This document shows positions 14,111-14,583 of a DNA stretch of 14,583 nt, piece after piece (position 1 is the stretch's first letter; every line of letters starts with the position of its first letter). This DNA is from Candidatus Glassiibacteriota bacterium (GTDB lineage Bacteria > Gemmatimonadota > Glassbacteria > GWA2-58-10). The translations under genes were made by a program, and so were the position numbers. The stretch is taken from the NCBI GenBank assembly GCA_016934095.1, contig JAFGTO010000034.1:1-14583 (forward strand). The letters run 5' to 3'. The notes beneath the pieces were generated by a model that was not told the DNA's origin, searched no databases, and worked only from the letters and a program-made list of their open reading frames with translations.

Positions 14111-14583
14111 ATGCCGAAAAACCACGTAAATGACCGCACCTGGATGGTACTGGCCCTGATCCTGCTGGTTGCGGCCGCCTTGCGCTTCTATGGGATCGGC
14201 TGGGGCATCCCGGGCAAGGACCAGCCGCGGGCCTACCATCCCGATGAAAAGATGGCCCCCCTGGTGCTGAGCCGCATGAAGCCGGCCGATGGCCGGTTCA
14301 ACCCCGCTTATTTTATCAACCCGACCCTTTTTTATTACCAGTACGGTTTGCTGCTGGCACCGGTCTCCAGGCTGACCGGGATCACGCCGCCGTGGCAGGT
14401 GAAGAACTACATCGCTTTTACCGAGCATGACCCGCAGGAGCAGAGGGTTTGGTTTTTGGCCGGGAGGGTGTTGACCGTGCTGATGAGTGTGATCACGGTC
14501 TGGGGTGTTTTCTGGCTCGGCTGCCAGCTTTCCGGCAAGGGGGTGGGGCTTGCCGCCGCGGCACTCCTGGCGGTCATGCCGGC
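14111..14583 (+). CDS. GT-C / PMT-family membrane glycosyltransferase (3' end cut by the window)
   Basis: The frame stays open for 157 codons to the window edge. Seen: a first membrane segment at about residues 10-30 (WMVLALILLVAAALRF), then H43-P-D45-E46 in the first outer loop, an aromatic stretch NPTLFYYQYGLLLAPV (70-85), and two further hydrophobic segments (about 116-138 and 143-157). The HPDE motif right after the first membrane helix is typical of ArnT/PMT-like GT-C enzymes, which use a lipid-phosphate sugar donor and have a catalytic Asp there. The donor and acceptor are unknown. The start at 14111 is the best ATG but has a weak SD; a TTG at 14081 behind GGGGA (14066-14070) is a possible alternative. 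The gene lies 111 nt after gcvT and is probably a separate unit. Confidence 0.75.
   Translation, partial: MPKNHVNDRTWMVLALILLVAAALRFYGIGWGIPGKDQPRAYHPDEKMAPLVLSRMKPADGRFNPAYFINPTLFYYQYGLLLAPVSRLTGITPPWQVKNYIAFTEHDPQEQRVWFLAGRVLTVLMSVITVWGVFWLGCQLSGKGVGLAAAALLAVMP

Noticed and set aside
1..14583. A new defence, CRISPR, toxin-antitoxin or secretion system
   Set aside because: Every sizeable + strand gene is a known family, there are no spaced direct repeats, and no clustered unknown genes are present.

Overview
The window is a GC-rich (roughly 60-65 % by eye) bacterial chromosomal stretch. Every gene I can support is on the + strand. It carries twelve protein genes, two of them cut by the window edges. 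There are no rRNA or tRNA genes, no CRISPR array and no recognisable intact transposase.

Layout. (1) 1-2029 is a small catabolic or accessory patch: the C-terminal part of an RraA-like/HMG-aldolase-family protein, then a Tat-exported sulfatase. (2) 2226-3978 is an aromatic amino acid unit: aroC (chorismate synthase) overlapping aroK (shikimate kinase) by 11 nt, with a plausible sigma-70-type promoter in front. (3) 4048-4560 is an Smg/DUF494 gene. (4) 4745-11604 is a housekeeping block topA-trmFO-xerC-hslV-hslU: DNA topoisomerase I, folate-dependent tRNA m5U54 methyltransferase, tyrosine recombinase, and the HslVU protease. (5) 11605-11951 is a 347-nt non-coding gap rich in inverted repeats; its main feature is a 120-nt element with 21-bp arms around an AT-rich core. 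(6) 11952-13999 is argF (ornithine carbamoyltransferase) and gcvT (aminomethyltransferase), overlapping by 4 nt. (7) 14111-end is the first 157 codons of a GT-C/PMT-like membrane glycosyltransferase.

Organism. The order topA-trmFO-xerC-hslV-hslU is the one known from Bacillus (topA-gid-codV-clpQ-clpY-codY) and recurs in other phyla. Here the GC content is high, HslV keeps an N-terminal threonine nucleophile behind a short propeptide, and argF-gcvT stands where Bacillus has codY. A Tat-exported sulfatase beside an RraA-like gene fits an uncultivated polysaccharide-degrading lineage, perhaps of the FCB/Gemmatimonadota/Glassbacteria kind. That placement is inference and weak.

How the genes work together. 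aroC and aroK catalyse the last and the fifth steps of the shikimate pathway. HslV and HslU are the two halves of one ATP-dependent protease. TrmFO uses 5,10-methylene-THF, which the GcvT reaction regenerates, but no direct functional tie is shown here. I found no convincing new defence or mobile system. The strongest unexplained signal is the structured hslU-argF gap, followed by the enlarged acidic I-domain of HslU and the hairpin leaders of topA and xerC.
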